A stretch of DNA of 64,000 bases from Calothrix parasitica NIES-267 (lineage in GTDB: Bacteria > Cyanobacteriota > Cyanobacteriia > Cyanobacteriales > Nostocaceae). The stretch spans positions 5,844,123 through 5,908,122 of the forward strand of contig NZ_AP018227.1 in the NCBI RefSeq assembly GCF_002368095.1, in the 5' to 3' direction. Each line of letters begins with the position of its first letter. Position 1 is the first letter of the stretch. The position numbers were made by a program, and so were the translations under genes. The notes beneath the pieces were generated by a model that did no database searches, was not told the DNA's origin, and worked only from the letters and a program-made list of their open reading frames with translations. Positions 29,901-37,554 of the stretch are shown one piece after another.

Positions 29901-30379
29901 GTTCTACAAAAACTGACTCTAGTGGTAATTTCTTTGTCGGTAATTTACCAGAAGGCGTTTATGTTATTGAACTCGAACCCGAAGAATTGCCCATCGAACT
30001 CGCAGTATCCAAGACTAGCTTTGTAGCTGAAGTTGGTGCTGCTGGGGTTACTCGTGTAGATTTCCCCGTGAGAACGGAATATGGGGTTGCAGGAAAAGTA
30101 ACAGATGCATCCGGTCAACCTTTAAAAGAAGTACGTATAGAATTAGTCACCAGCACGGGGGCACGAGTATTATCTGGAACCACCGACCAATTTGGTTTGT
30201 ATCGCCTTGATGGGGTTCCAGTTGGTAGCTATACCTTACGAGTTCCCCAACAGGATGCTCTCGAATCCAACGATTCTCTTCCCAAACGACAAATAGTAAT
30301 CAACAATAAATTCGTTTATAACCAAAATCTCCAATTACCAATCTCCGCAGCCGCTAAGAAGAAGAAGGATGAGAAATAG
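26993..30379 (+). CDS. Outer-membrane fimbrial usher with long N-terminal extension
   Basis: 1128 aa from GTG 26993 (or ATG 27002). Residues 1-300 are low-complexity Gln/Lys/Asn/Ser sequence. They contain two copies of a helical unit (132-160 GQILATVQQLINVSLYASIN; 201-229 AKILVVVQELIAASISASLN). The usher core begins near residue 301 (FLVGIMINGREVG). It includes RRSRPVQTFRGQVPPASVVQ and YEFLDVRLPVGQSNEVEL, typical of usher plug and barrel regions, then a beta-barrel. The end has two CarboxypepD_reg-like modules (TDSSGNFFVGNLPEGVYVIE; TDQFGLYRLDGVPVGSYTLR) and a lysine tail. Ushers form the secretion pore for pilins. A conventional signal peptide is not obvious at the start, and its place is uncertain. 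Confidence 0.85.
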   Translation: MPSMLYLALPPTPPAIFSTLTPKSSAQDGGCQSLQIKSEKPDLVNNLLGKILANSVSTKPCGDQKEQLETYEVEPTTTSREETRKQNLPVAESSTQKQAAVESKTTPTPEQQVAQPEKQSENQSKSADKNAIGQILATVQQLINVSLYASINNTISNTVEPKTEKPIEKPAKIASSKSNSVENNENAANQKVASANNTSTAKILVVVQELIAASISASLNNTINDSVKADVQTSGEIALANPNKDKKANDIVKKLTRHKKIAAVNNKKNTNTTSLRSSLINKLRSKNSNSIRLAQVEGQPFLVGIMINGREVGTLDIIEENNTLLIPLETLGELGGFSVKGTQSGVEAKTPLGVVTFAPSTVKQINGLSYVTKEILQEKLEISLELNTADLTLLADLPWRGGSRQPRTNAQLTPDFLAPSTGLSSLRQELTLNTSSRDTSIRSSTLLGGRLAGGTWRVRMGNNFEDQPNLTEYFFYKRSNQFRYQIGRQRLGLHPLLNSLDLTGLQFGYSNLPATSFGISSSASEILPRRSRPVQTFRGQVPPASVVQLRVGGVAVASQQVGFNGIYEFLDVRLPVGQSNEVELLVFDRNNLRSPIDIRTVRISSSDLLLPAGGNVQLGGLGFSGNLVQDSLFSDFNSDDGGELVGFYQLRQGLSNNLTLEGSLQAVPNSFQSQAGLVWRLANPVILSASVGNSFDKVGYAANLDMDFDKLEINANSQSLPEGYRTGNSSSRERFNHSLDLRYRFGNKFNLGFIARSRKDGDNNSSNYILPTFSARPFSKLSLSGRPDIYGKYLLNAFFRPNRSTRLSFNSYGDSYVSDLRYNLNRNYQLSFGNEFGGDANTRYSVGLNHNASNFNNLSWNVGLALSDGEVGPTAGASMRLLPGLFARLNYQAIPSRGGSFNAFDDGRLSLSLTSDMSVAGGKFTPARYSGISKERGAVAGKLAVEGETEGFDLSGSIVRIYDTRNKNVGSTKTDSSGNFFVGNLPEGVYVIELEPEELPIELAVSKTSFVAEVGAAGVTRVDFPVRTEYGVAGKVTDASGQPLKEVRIELVTSTGARVLSGTTDQFGLYRLDGVPVGSYTLRVPQQDALESNDSLPKRQIVINNKFVYNQNLQLPISAAAKKKKDEK

Positions 30380-30709
30380 AAATCAGCGAACAGTTACCAA
30401 TTACTTAGCATTTTTTAAGTAATATTTTTAAGTAATTCAAGTATAAAAAATATTTTTATTAAGCTCATAAAGCAGCTTGAATCAAAGGAAAATTATAATC
30501 ATACATTCATACAATTTATACACTCAAATAAGTCCAGCAAGTTGAGTTTTGCCTAAGTAAAAAGACTTCAATTAATTAAATGCGACTACAACTAATCGAT
30601 ACATAATTTATCTCTTTTAACTGGTAACAGGCTACATTTAATCTAATATATTATCTATAGCGGAGTTCCTGCTATACCTGTCGCACCTGCCGTTCGCAGA
30701 AAGGTAATC
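30380..30709. other. Intergenic region upstream of ppk1
   Basis: AT-rich. It probably holds the ppk1 promoter. I see no clear Pho-box or NtcA box, and no gene. Confidence 0.4.
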
Positions 30710-32926
30710 ATGGCGAAATCGAAGAAAAATGCCAATCATAATAAGTTGTCAGACCCGAAATACTATCTCAATCGAGAGTTAAGCTGGCTGGAGTTTAATA
30801 ATCGGGTGTTGCATGAAGCAATGGATTCCCGAACTCCTTTACTGGAGCGTCTTAAATTTTTGGCAATTTTCTGCACTAATCTCGATGAGTTCTTCATGGT
30901 AAGAGTTGCAGGATTGAGACAGCAGGTAGAAGCTAAAGTTAGTACAAAAAGTTTTGATGGTCGCACTCCGCAACAGCAATTAGAAGAAATTAGCTTTATG
31001 TTGCGTCCGGTTGTAGTTCAGCAGCACCAACATTTTGAAAAGAAACTGCGACCTGAGTTAGCATCCCACGGTATTCATATTGTCAATTACATTGATTTAA
31101 CTGATAAACAACGCAAATTTTTAGATAATTACTTTGAGGAACAAGTTTTTCCGGTTATTACTCCACTTGCTGTAGACCCCAGTCACCCTTTCCCCTACAT
31201 ATCTAATCTCAGCTTGAATTTGGCTGTTGTGGTTAAGAACCCTGAAACCGAAGAAGAACTGTTTGCTAGAATCAAAGTCCCTAAAGTACTACCGCGTTTT
31301 TTGCCTTTACCACCAGAGTTAGGAATCGAAAAAAATGGCAAATCCTGCGTTTGGAGTGGTGTACCTATTGAACAGGCGATCGCACACAATTTAGAGTGTT
31401 TGTTCCCAGGAATGAATATCCAGGAATACTACACTTTTCGCATCACTCGCGATGCTGACTTGGCTTTGGAAGAAGATGAAGCTGATGATTTGTTGTTAGC
31501 AATCGAACAAGAATTAAGAAAACGTAGGGCTGGAGGAAACCCGGTCAGAATAGAGTTGCAATCTCAGACACCAAATAGTGTCCGCACAAAACTGCTGGAA
31601 GTTTTGGATTTATCAGAAAATGATGTCTATGAAATAGATGGTCTTTTAGGATTGCGAGACTTAATGTACTTTATGTCGCTACCAATTCCAGAATTAAAAG
31701 ATACACCTTGGAAGCCAGTGGTTCCTGCTAGCCTGCAAAGGATAAAAGAGTCTACTCTTAATCCGAATATGCAGCCTATAGAAGAAGGAAAAGATTTTTT
31801 TAGTGCAATTCGAGAAGGGGATTTATTAGTACATCATCCTTATGAATCATTTTCTGGTTCGGTAGTACGTTTTATTACTAATGCTGCCCGCGACCCAGAT
31901 GTATTAGCGATTAAAATGACTCTTTATCGGACTTCTGGGGATTCACCAATTGTCAATGCTCTAATAAATGCTGCTGAAAACGGCAAACAAGTTTCCGTGC
32001 TTGTGGAACTTAAAGCCCGTTTTGATGAAGAGAATAATATTTATTGGGCTAGGCGTTTAGAAAGTGTGGGCGTTCATGTAGTCTATGGTCTTGTAGGTCT
32101 CAAAACTCACAGCAAAATAGTTATGGTTGTGCGTCAGGAACAAGACCACATCCGCCGTTACGTACATATTGGCACCGGAAACTACAACCCTAAGACAGCA
32201 AGAATTTATACGGATATCGGATTATTCAGTTGCCGAGAAGAGTTGGGGGCTGATGTCACCGATGTATTTAATTTCTTGACTGGTTATTCCCGACAAAAGG
32301 CTTATCGAGAATTATTAGTTGCACCAGTAAATATGCGAGACCGTTTTCTAACGCTGATTAGTCGAGAAATAGAAAACGTACAAAAGGGTTTTTCTGGACG
32401 TATTGTAGCTAAAATGAATTCTTTAGTAGATTCTCGATTAATTGCTGCTTTATACGAAGCTTCTCGTGCGGGAGTTCAAATCGATTTGATTGTACGGGGA
32501 ATTTGCTGTTTGCGTCCGGGATTGAAGGATGTGAGCGAAAATATTCGTGTAATTAGTATTGTGGGTCGCTTCTTGGAACATTCCCGCATTTTTTACTTTT
32601 ACGATAATGGTGATGAGCAGATTTTTATTGGTAGCGCTGACTGGATGCCGCGCAACTTAGACCGAAGGGTAGAAGTGATAGCTCCAATCAAAGACCAAGA
32701 TATTGCTAAAGATATACAAGAAGTTTTAGGAATTATGCTTGCCGATAACCGTCAAGCTTGGGAACTCAACTCAAATGGCAATTATATCCAGAGAAAGCCC
32801 CACGAAGATTCTCCAGAAGCAGGTTCCCAAAAAACATTAATGCAAATTGCTTTAGATAAAAGCGCAAATGTATCAAATTTAATCAGTTCTAAGAAGAATT
32901 CACTATATCTTGTGGACTTACCTTAA
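30710..32926 (+). CDS. ppk1: Polyphosphate kinase 1
   Basis: The 738-aa enzyme reversibly polymerises ATP gamma-phosphate into polyphosphate. The N, head and two C-terminal phospholipase-D-like domains are in order. YLNRELSWLEFNNRVL is near the N-terminus. The two essential histidines match E. coli His435 and His454 in spacing: H467 in THSKI and H486 in HIGTGNYNP. RFLEHSRIFYFYDNGDEQIF is near the C-terminus. The ATG at 30710 gives the expected N-terminus. Length is normal. Polyphosphate stores phosphate and energy in cyanobacteria. A HIP1 octamer lies inside at 31376. Confidence 0.97.
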   Translation: MAKSKKNANHNKLSDPKYYLNRELSWLEFNNRVLHEAMDSRTPLLERLKFLAIFCTNLDEFFMVRVAGLRQQVEAKVSTKSFDGRTPQQQLEEISFMLRPVVVQQHQHFEKKLRPELASHGIHIVNYIDLTDKQRKFLDNYFEEQVFPVITPLAVDPSHPFPYISNLSLNLAVVVKNPETEEELFARIKVPKVLPRFLPLPPELGIEKNGKSCVWSGVPIEQAIAHNLECLFPGMNIQEYYTFRITRDADLALEEDEADDLLLAIEQELRKRRAGGNPVRIELQSQTPNSVRTKLLEVLDLSENDVYEIDGLLGLRDLMYFMSLPIPELKDTPWKPVVPASLQRIKESTLNPNMQPIEEGKDFFSAIREGDLLVHHPYESFSGSVVRFITNAARDPDVLAIKMTLYRTSGDSPIVNALINAAENGKQVSVLVELKARFDEENNIYWARRLESVGVHVVYGLVGLKTHSKIVMVVRQEQDHIRRYVHIGTGNYNPKTARIYTDIGLFSCREELGADVTDVFNFLTGYSRQKAYRELLVAPVNMRDRFLTLISREIENVQKGFSGRIVAKMNSLVDSRLIAALYEASRAGVQIDLIVRGICCLRPGLKDVSENIRVISIVGRFLEHSRIFYFYDNGDEQIFIGSADWMPRNLDRRVEVIAPIKDQDIAKDIQEVLGIMLADNRQAWELNSNGNYIQRKPHEDSPEAGSQKTLMQIALDKSANVSNLISSKKNSLYLVDLP

Positions 32927-32982
32927 ATAGTGGTATCGAAAATGGGGAATTAGAAGTAGGAGATAGACATTTTCACAATTCC

Positions 32983-33307
32983 AGGAATTACGCAATTGTC
33001 ACAACACTAAGCTGGTGCGTGACACTCAAAACATTATTACTACGTTCGGGCATTTTCAAAGTGTCACGTGCCTCGGCAATAATACGGGAAGAAAATCTAC
33101 ACCCTCCGGGTTCCTTAGTTGCTCATGGGGGAAACCACGCCATTTGCTACAACGCGCTTGTTCCCCTTCGGGTTCACTAGGAAAGGGGGACGGAAACCGA
33201 CACCCCCTTTCCTTGATTCACCGCGCAACGCAATGGCTCCCCAAGACCGCACTAACTCACCGTATTTTGCCTCCCCTACAAAAAAATGTGCCGGTTGTGT
33301 AAGTCCT
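32983..33307. mobile_element. Foldback/MITE element, long copy
   Basis: The ends are AGGAATTACGCAA (from 32983) and the inverted TTGTGTAAGTCCT (to 33307). An inner pair GTGACACT/AGTGTCAC frames 33020-33067. The same element, without the central 200 bp, is at 52743-52866. The extra central part is itself an inverted repeat (GGCAATAATACGG near 33075; CCGTATTTTGCC near 33261), so the whole can fold as one long hairpin. Short reading frames inside it are not genes. Confidence 0.75.
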
Positions 33308-33346
33308 AAATTCCTCGTATAAATTTTATGCGATTGGCTCTCAAAG

Positions 33347-33404
33347 CTACTTGCTACTTGCTACTTGCTACTTGCTACTTGCTACCTGCTACTTGCTACT
33401 TACT
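33347..33404. repeat. CTACTTG heptamer tandem array
   Basis: About eight copies of CTACTTG lie between two foldback elements, one copy being CTACCTG. Confidence 0.85.
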
Positions 33405-33426
33405 AATTGCTAATCCTTACTTCTTT

Positions 33427-33636
33427 AGGACTTAAGCAAAAGTCATGCAGTTACGTCATTACGAGCGATAATCCGCACCCGACCCGTGAAAGCGAAGTAT
33501 TCAGCCTTCACCGGAGGTACGACTCAGCTGTTGTTCATCGCTAAAATGATGAGATTGCTATCTTCCTCCGGGAGACGCTCCGCTAACGCTACACTCCGTT
33601 TCGCTCGCAATGACAAACTAGCTTTGCGTAAATCCT
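33427..33636. mobile_element. Second MITE with AGGACTTAAGCAAA / TTTGCGTAAATCCT ends
   Basis: The terminal inverted repeats match at 12 of 14 positions. Subterminal CGTCATTACGAGCGA (near 33453) pairs with TCGCTCGCAATGACA (33601-33615). The interior includes the GGGAGACGCTCCGCTAACGCT segment seen in other elements here. There is no coding capacity. The ends are of the same kind as those of the element at 32983. Confidence 0.72.
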
Positions 33637-33680
33637 GTTGTTCATACAACAATTATCAAAATTAAGGTAAAACCGTAATA

Positions 33681-33710
33681 TTGACAAAATAGCTACATAT
33701 TTGTCATAAA
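33681..33710 (+). promoter_or_regulatory. Possible sigma-70 promoter for the receiver gene
   Basis: TTGACA at 33681-33686 matches the -35 consensus exactly. CATAAA at 33705-33710 is a weak -10 at 18 bp spacing. The gene starts about 95 bp downstream. Confidence 0.35.
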
Positions 33711-33805
33711 TGCATACAACTTATTCAACCATAGGATAGAGTTGCTTGCCCTACGTTATCCCATAAACTATAAAGGTTACTGTAACCAAATGTCGTATAT
33801 ACCAG

Positions 33806-34210
33806 ATGTTAATGTTGTCCTGTGAGCCTTCGACCTTAAGGGTTCTAGTAGTTGACGACCACGAGCTTACTCGTTTAACTCTTCAACTAGCTTTTTCTTC
33901 TCAAAAAAATATTCAAGTAGTAGGTTTGGCTAGTAATGGGAAAGAAGCCGTAGAGATGGTTCAAAGCTGCTATCCAGACGTGATTGTCTTAGATTTGCAA
34001 ATGCCAGTCATGGATGGCTGGAGTGCTTCGCGCAAAATTAAAGATATTTCTCCTAAGACTCAAATTATTGCTTATTCTTCTGTAGAAGAAAAATATTTTC
34101 AGGAAACAAAAGCAATGGCTAGAGTAGACGCTTTTTGTAAGAAAGACGTTCCGACTAACGAACTTGTAGGTTTGATTAACCAGTTAGGAGAGCCTGAAAC
34201 TAACTCTTAA
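33806..34210 (+). CDS. Single-domain response regulator (REC only)
   Basis: The 134-aa protein has all CheY-like landmarks: the acidic pair in VLVVDDHEL, phospho-acceptor Asp63 in VIVLDLQMP, a Ser/Thr region in IIAYSS, and the conserved Lys in DAFCKKD. There is no output domain and no adjacent kinase. It may be a phosphate shuttle or act by protein binding. The N-terminal MLMLSCEPS could begin at either of two ATGs. A hairpin terminator follows. Confidence 0.9.
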   Translation: MLMLSCEPSTLRVLVVDDHELTRLTLQLAFSSQKNIQVVGLASNGKEAVEMVQSCYPDVIVLDLQMPVMDGWSASRKIKDISPKTQIIAYSSVEEKYFQETKAMARVDAFCKKDVPTNELVGLINQLGEPETNS

Positions 34211-34280
34211 ACTGTAGAATATATACCTTAATAGTAGGTTAAAGTTAGGGTTTAAATTAAAGCTAAAAAAAATACATAAA

Positions 34281-34330
34281 GCGCCAGTAGAAGCTCAACT
34301 TTAATATAAATACTGACGCAAAGTTTTTTA
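34281..34330 (+). terminator. Hairpin terminator after the receiver gene
   Basis: GCGCCAGTA (34281-34289) pairs with TACTGACGC (34311-34319, one mismatch) and is followed by AAAG and T6. Confidence 0.6.
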
Positions 34331-34390
34331 TCTTTATTTATTATTTATTTTCTATTATTTATTTTTTTACTTCAAATTTAATTATGTTTG

Positions 34391-34472
34391 CGAGCAGGAC
34401 GATTTGTATTTAAACGTCTTGCTCGTTATTCGTTTAACAATTTTTACCCCTCTCCAATTTAGCGGAGAGGGG
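34391..34472. repeat. Two consecutive hairpins
   Basis: CGAGCAGGACG (34391-34401) pairs with CGTCTTGCTCG (34415-34425, one G-T). CCCCTCTCC (34447-34455) pairs perfectly with GGAGAGGGG (34464-34472). The second is a common kind of cyanobacterial intergenic repeat and lies past the stop of the next minus-strand gene, where it could act as a terminator. Confidence 0.6.
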
Positions 34473-34524
34473 AAAGGATGAGGTTCAACTGTATTGTATC
34501 TAAGCGAAAACCGCTGTATTGAGC

Positions 34525-34692
34525 TTAAGGGAAAGTGCGTTTGTATTCATCAAGCAATTCATCCATTTCTTCTAAAGCCTGATTGACATCTATTCTCAAG
34601 GTTCCTAAATTTGGTTGTTCTAACAAGCTTAGTAGATATTCGCGCTTGCTTTCAACTACTGCAATTCTGTCTTTTATATTCTGTATATCCAT
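34525..34692 (-). CDS. Small conserved helical protein, 55 aa
   Basis: Below common length cut-offs, but a complete frame: ATG (complement of 34690-34692) to TAA. It encodes MDIQNIKDRIAVVESKREYL and onward to EEMDELLDEYKRTFP. The protein is predicted to be two amphipathic helices split by EQPNLGTLRID. The charged, non-repetitive composition supports a real protein, and I believe similar small proteins occur in other cyanobacteria. The function is unknown. It is divergent from the DUF2854 gene. Confidence 0.7.
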   Translation of the reverse strand: MDIQNIKDRIAVVESKREYLLSLLEQPNLGTLRIDVNQALEEMDELLDEYKRTFP

Positions 34693-34850
34693 CGTTCGCG
34701 GCTATATTTGGCTGAGTGATACTTTTAAGTTAACCCAAAAGAAACGATTTTGAGCATTTTATTTGAGGACGTAATTTTATCAAAGTATTACCTATTTTCG
34801 GCGATAATGAAAAAATCGTTACAGTCAAATTTAAAATACGATAATAGAGT

Positions 34851-35411
34851 ATGCTACGCAAAATTTCTTTGGGAACGGTAGGTTTAATTGTTGGTGGATT
34901 TTTAACCACTATGGGCTTTATATCTTATGCAGTCCACAATGCTACGCTTAATCTTATCGGCTTTTTTTACGGTATTCCCGTGCTTTTAGGAGGGCTTGCA
35001 CTCAAAGCCAACGAACTCAAACCAATACCGTTTGTGCCCCCAACACCAGAATCTGTTGTATCGCTGCGAGAGCAAAAAGCAACCGATACTCAAAATCAAG
35101 TACGTCAAGATATCACTCGGTATCGTTATGGGATTGATGTTCACTTGGATAAAGCTTTAAGTCATCTTGGCATCGGTCAGTTAGATGAGGAATTACCCGA
35201 GCTTTTAACGTTGCGAGAAATGGAAATCGACGGAAACTATGCTTTAATTCTAGATTTCGATTCACCTCAAGTACCTTTGGAAGTTTGGGAGGAAAAACAG
35301 CAAAAAATGACTGGTTTTTTTGGCCCAGGAGTAGATGTTAAAATCGAGCAGAAAGAAGATGAGCAAATTGAATTAGCATTAATTACTACTTCAGAAACGG
35401 AAGAAGGCTAA
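34851..35411 (+). CDS. DUF2854 family membrane protein
   Basis: The 186-aa protein has two N-terminal membrane segments (about 7-28 and 32-50), then a soluble domain with the family-typical YRYGIDVHLDKALSHLG and GNYALILDFDSP stretches. DUF2854 proteins occur in cyanobacteria and plant chloroplasts. The function is unknown, with a thylakoid or envelope location likely. The gene converges with the CRR7 gene with a 15-bp gap. Confidence 0.85.
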   Translation: MLRKISLGTVGLIVGGFLTTMGFISYAVHNATLNLIGFFYGIPVLLGGLALKANELKPIPFVPPTPESVVSLREQKATDTQNQVRQDITRYRYGIDVHLDKALSHLGIGQLDEELPELLTLREMEIDGNYALILDFDSPQVPLEVWEEKQQKMTGFFGPGVDVKIEQKEDEQIELALITTSETEEG

Positions 35412-35426
35412 AAATCATACCTATAC

Positions 35427-35687
35427 TCATTTTTCTAGACGCACAGCATACCACTGTAGATATTCTCCCGGTCCGACATCGAGTTCGCAGCTAGTGTCAA
35501 GTAAGTATTGTGCTTGCTTCTGAACGGAATCAATTTTTTTCAAGTCGTGTGGTAATTCTTCTTCCTTGAGTTGTTGTAAAGTCTGTTTCAGCTTTTCCAA
35601 CAACTCTGTGGAAGTAAGAAATTGTTCTGGTTGGTTAGTTTCCAAGACGACATAATCATCTTGTTGATACATTAATGAATCTGGCAT
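35427..35687 (-). CDS. Chlororespiratory reduction 7 (CRR7)-like protein
   Basis: The 86-aa soluble protein ends in the family hallmark DTSCELDVGPGEYLQWYAVR and has LETNQPEQFLT near the N-terminus. In plants CRR7 is needed for accumulation or assembly of the chloroplast NDH-1 complex. The cyanobacterial protein probably has a related role in NDH-1 assembly. The length is normal. Confidence 0.85.
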   Translation of the reverse strand: MPDSLMYQQDDYVVLETNQPEQFLTSTELLEKLKQTLQQLKEEELPHDLKKIDSVQKQAQYLLDTSCELDVGPGEYLQWYAVRLEK

Positions 35688-36417
35688 GGGATTTTTGCTG
35701 ATATGAGTACTTGAAAAAATGCTGTTTTGAGAGATATTCCTGAAGAGACAGTTTAATAACTTAATATTTATTTATTTAGGGCTTGCCGATTCTAAGTATT
35801 ATACGTAATTTTGAAAGAAAATTGTAATTAAGGGCGATTATATGGGAACCATAGAGAATAAGATTTCTTTTCACCCAATGGTGTAGCCGTACTTCTTATA
35901 TCGTTAATAGGGTTCTTCCGCAAATTATATAGATATGCAATTTAGCCATCTACCAGAAGCTTTGTTTATAAAAGCAAAATTGTCTGCAAAATTTCAGCAG
36001 ATAATTGTGAAATATAATATCGGTTTTTCAAGAAAAATCTACAAAAATACTGACTTATTTGATATCTTTTTCGGCTCTAAAAGCTTTGATACCATACTGC
36101 CACTGAAGATGACAGTAAAAAATAATTATTGTTTAAAGGTATTCAATGTTATTTGTTAAAGCTTTCACTTTAAAGATAAATATTTTGCGGACGATTTAAT
36201 ATTCGTTCACCCTGCTACTTTGCCTATTTCAACAAGCAATGATAGTGAAATCAAAAAAACCCATCATTGATGGCATTAAAGCAACAGTAGGGCACTAAGT
36301 TAAAAAAAATGCTGTGAAAAGCCTGGAAGTATTAATCGCATAGCTGTCCTAGTGTCTGGCACCCTGTATTGATTTACTTTTGGCTTTACCACTTTAGTAT
36401 TCTGTAGAACGCAACTC
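35688..36417. other. Long intergenic region
   Basis: 730 bp. A 74-codon frame (35935-36159) has an AT-driven composition and no visible ribosome binding site, so I do not call it. It must contain promoters for CRR7 and the GGDEF gene. Confidence 0.4.
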
Positions 36418-37452
36418 ATGTCAGGGACAAGCCCAACTTCTTTTTCTACTAAACCTCCGTTGATTTTAGTGGCCGATGACGATAAAGCCATACGGACTCT
36501 TCTATGTGAATATATGGGTAGTGAAGGATATCGCGTAGTAGATGTTACCAACGGTCGGGAGTGTTTAGATGCCTATATTAGTTTAAAACCCGATTTAGTT
36601 TTATTAGATGCATTAATGCCAGTGATGGATGGTTTTACCTGCTGTCACGAATTAATGCAGATTGCTAGAAATAATTTAGCTTTAGCTTTAGCAAACTTTG
36701 ATACTGAATCCTATGCAAGCACCAGCGTTATTTCAAAATTGTGGGAGCGTACACCAATACTAATGATTACGGGTTTAGACGACCCAGCATCAGTAGACCG
36801 TGCTTTTGGCTCCGGGGCTAGTGATTATGTGACTAAGCCTATCCATTGGGCTGTGTTGAGACAAAGAGTAAAACGGTTATTACAGCAAGCGCAACTATAT
36901 AAACAGTTAGAAGCTGCTAATCAGGCTTTACAAGAACTAGCTAATATGGATGGTTTAACCGGGTTGGCTAATCGTCGTCGGTTTGACCAGTATCTACAAA
37001 ACCAATGGATGAATTTAGCCGGTTCGGACAAACCAATGTCGTTAATTTTGTGCGATATCGACTTTTTTAAAAGGTTTAATGATAAATATGGTCACCCAGC
37101 AGGAGATTTATGCTTGCAAAAGGTTGGTGCTGTGTTAAATGGTGCAGCCCAAAAAAATCAGGATTTGGTCGCTCGTTACGGTGGTGAAGAATTTGCCGTT
37201 ATTATGCCCAATACCCATGCACCAGGCGCAGTTCACGTTGCAGCTTTAATGCAATCGGGAGTCAGAGAGCTACAGGTCGAACATTCAGAATCTGGAGTTA
37301 GTAATCATGTAACTTTGAGTTTAGGAGTAGCAAGCACCATTCCCGATTTTGAATCTTCGCCAAAGGATTTAATTATCTCAGCGGATAAAGCTCTTTATCA
37401 AGCTAAACAAGAAGGTCGTAATCGGATAGTCCTTAAAAAGGTAAACTGTTGA
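36418..37452 (+). CDS. Response regulator diguanylate cyclase (REC-GGDEF)
   Basis: The 344-aa protein has an N-terminal receiver with phospho-acceptor Asp64 (LVLLDALMP) and Lys in DYVTKP. A helical linker follows, then a GGDEF domain beginning ANMDGLTGLANRRRFDQYL. The active-site motif is GGEEF (255-259), so c-di-GMP synthesis from GTP is expected. The upstream inhibitory RxxD site is replaced (KNQD), suggesting little product inhibition. Phosphorylation of the receiver should control activity. A tRNA gene on the other strand begins a few bases past the stop. Confidence 0.93.
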   Translation: MSGTSPTSFSTKPPLILVADDDKAIRTLLCEYMGSEGYRVVDVTNGRECLDAYISLKPDLVLLDALMPVMDGFTCCHELMQIARNNLALALANFDTESYASTSVISKLWERTPILMITGLDDPASVDRAFGSGASDYVTKPIHWAVLRQRVKRLLQQAQLYKQLEAANQALQELANMDGLTGLANRRRFDQYLQNQWMNLAGSDKPMSLILCDIDFFKRFNDKYGHPAGDLCLQKVGAVLNGAAQKNQDLVARYGGEEFAVIMPNTHAPGAVHVAALMQSGVRELQVEHSESGVSNHVTLSLGVASTIPDFESSPKDLIISADKALYQAKQEGRNRIVLKKVNC

Positions 37453-37457
37453 ATTAA

Positions 37458-37529
37458 AGCCGACGGCGGGATTTGAACCCGCGACCTATTGATTACGAAT
37501 CAATTGCTCTACCACTGAGCCACGTCGGC
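37458..37529 (-). tRNA. tRNA-Thr (anticodon CGU)
   Basis: On the minus strand a 72-nt cloverleaf forms. The acceptor stem is GCCGACG/CGTCGGC. The D-arm is GCTC-AGTGGTA-GAGC. The anticodon stem ATTGA/TCAAT encloses loop TTCGTAA (anticodon CGT). The T-arm is GCGGGTTCAAATCCCGC. The CCA end is not encoded. Confidence 0.95.
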
Positions 37530-37554
37530 ACAAACAGTGTCACATTATATCATT

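Noticed and set aside
33015-33322. Overlapping plus-strand frames of 67-95 codons
   Set aside because: They lie inside a foldback element whose long inverted repeats create open frames by chance.
35935-36159. 74-codon ATG frame
   Set aside because: Composition follows the AT-rich background, with no ribosome binding site and no resemblance to known proteins.
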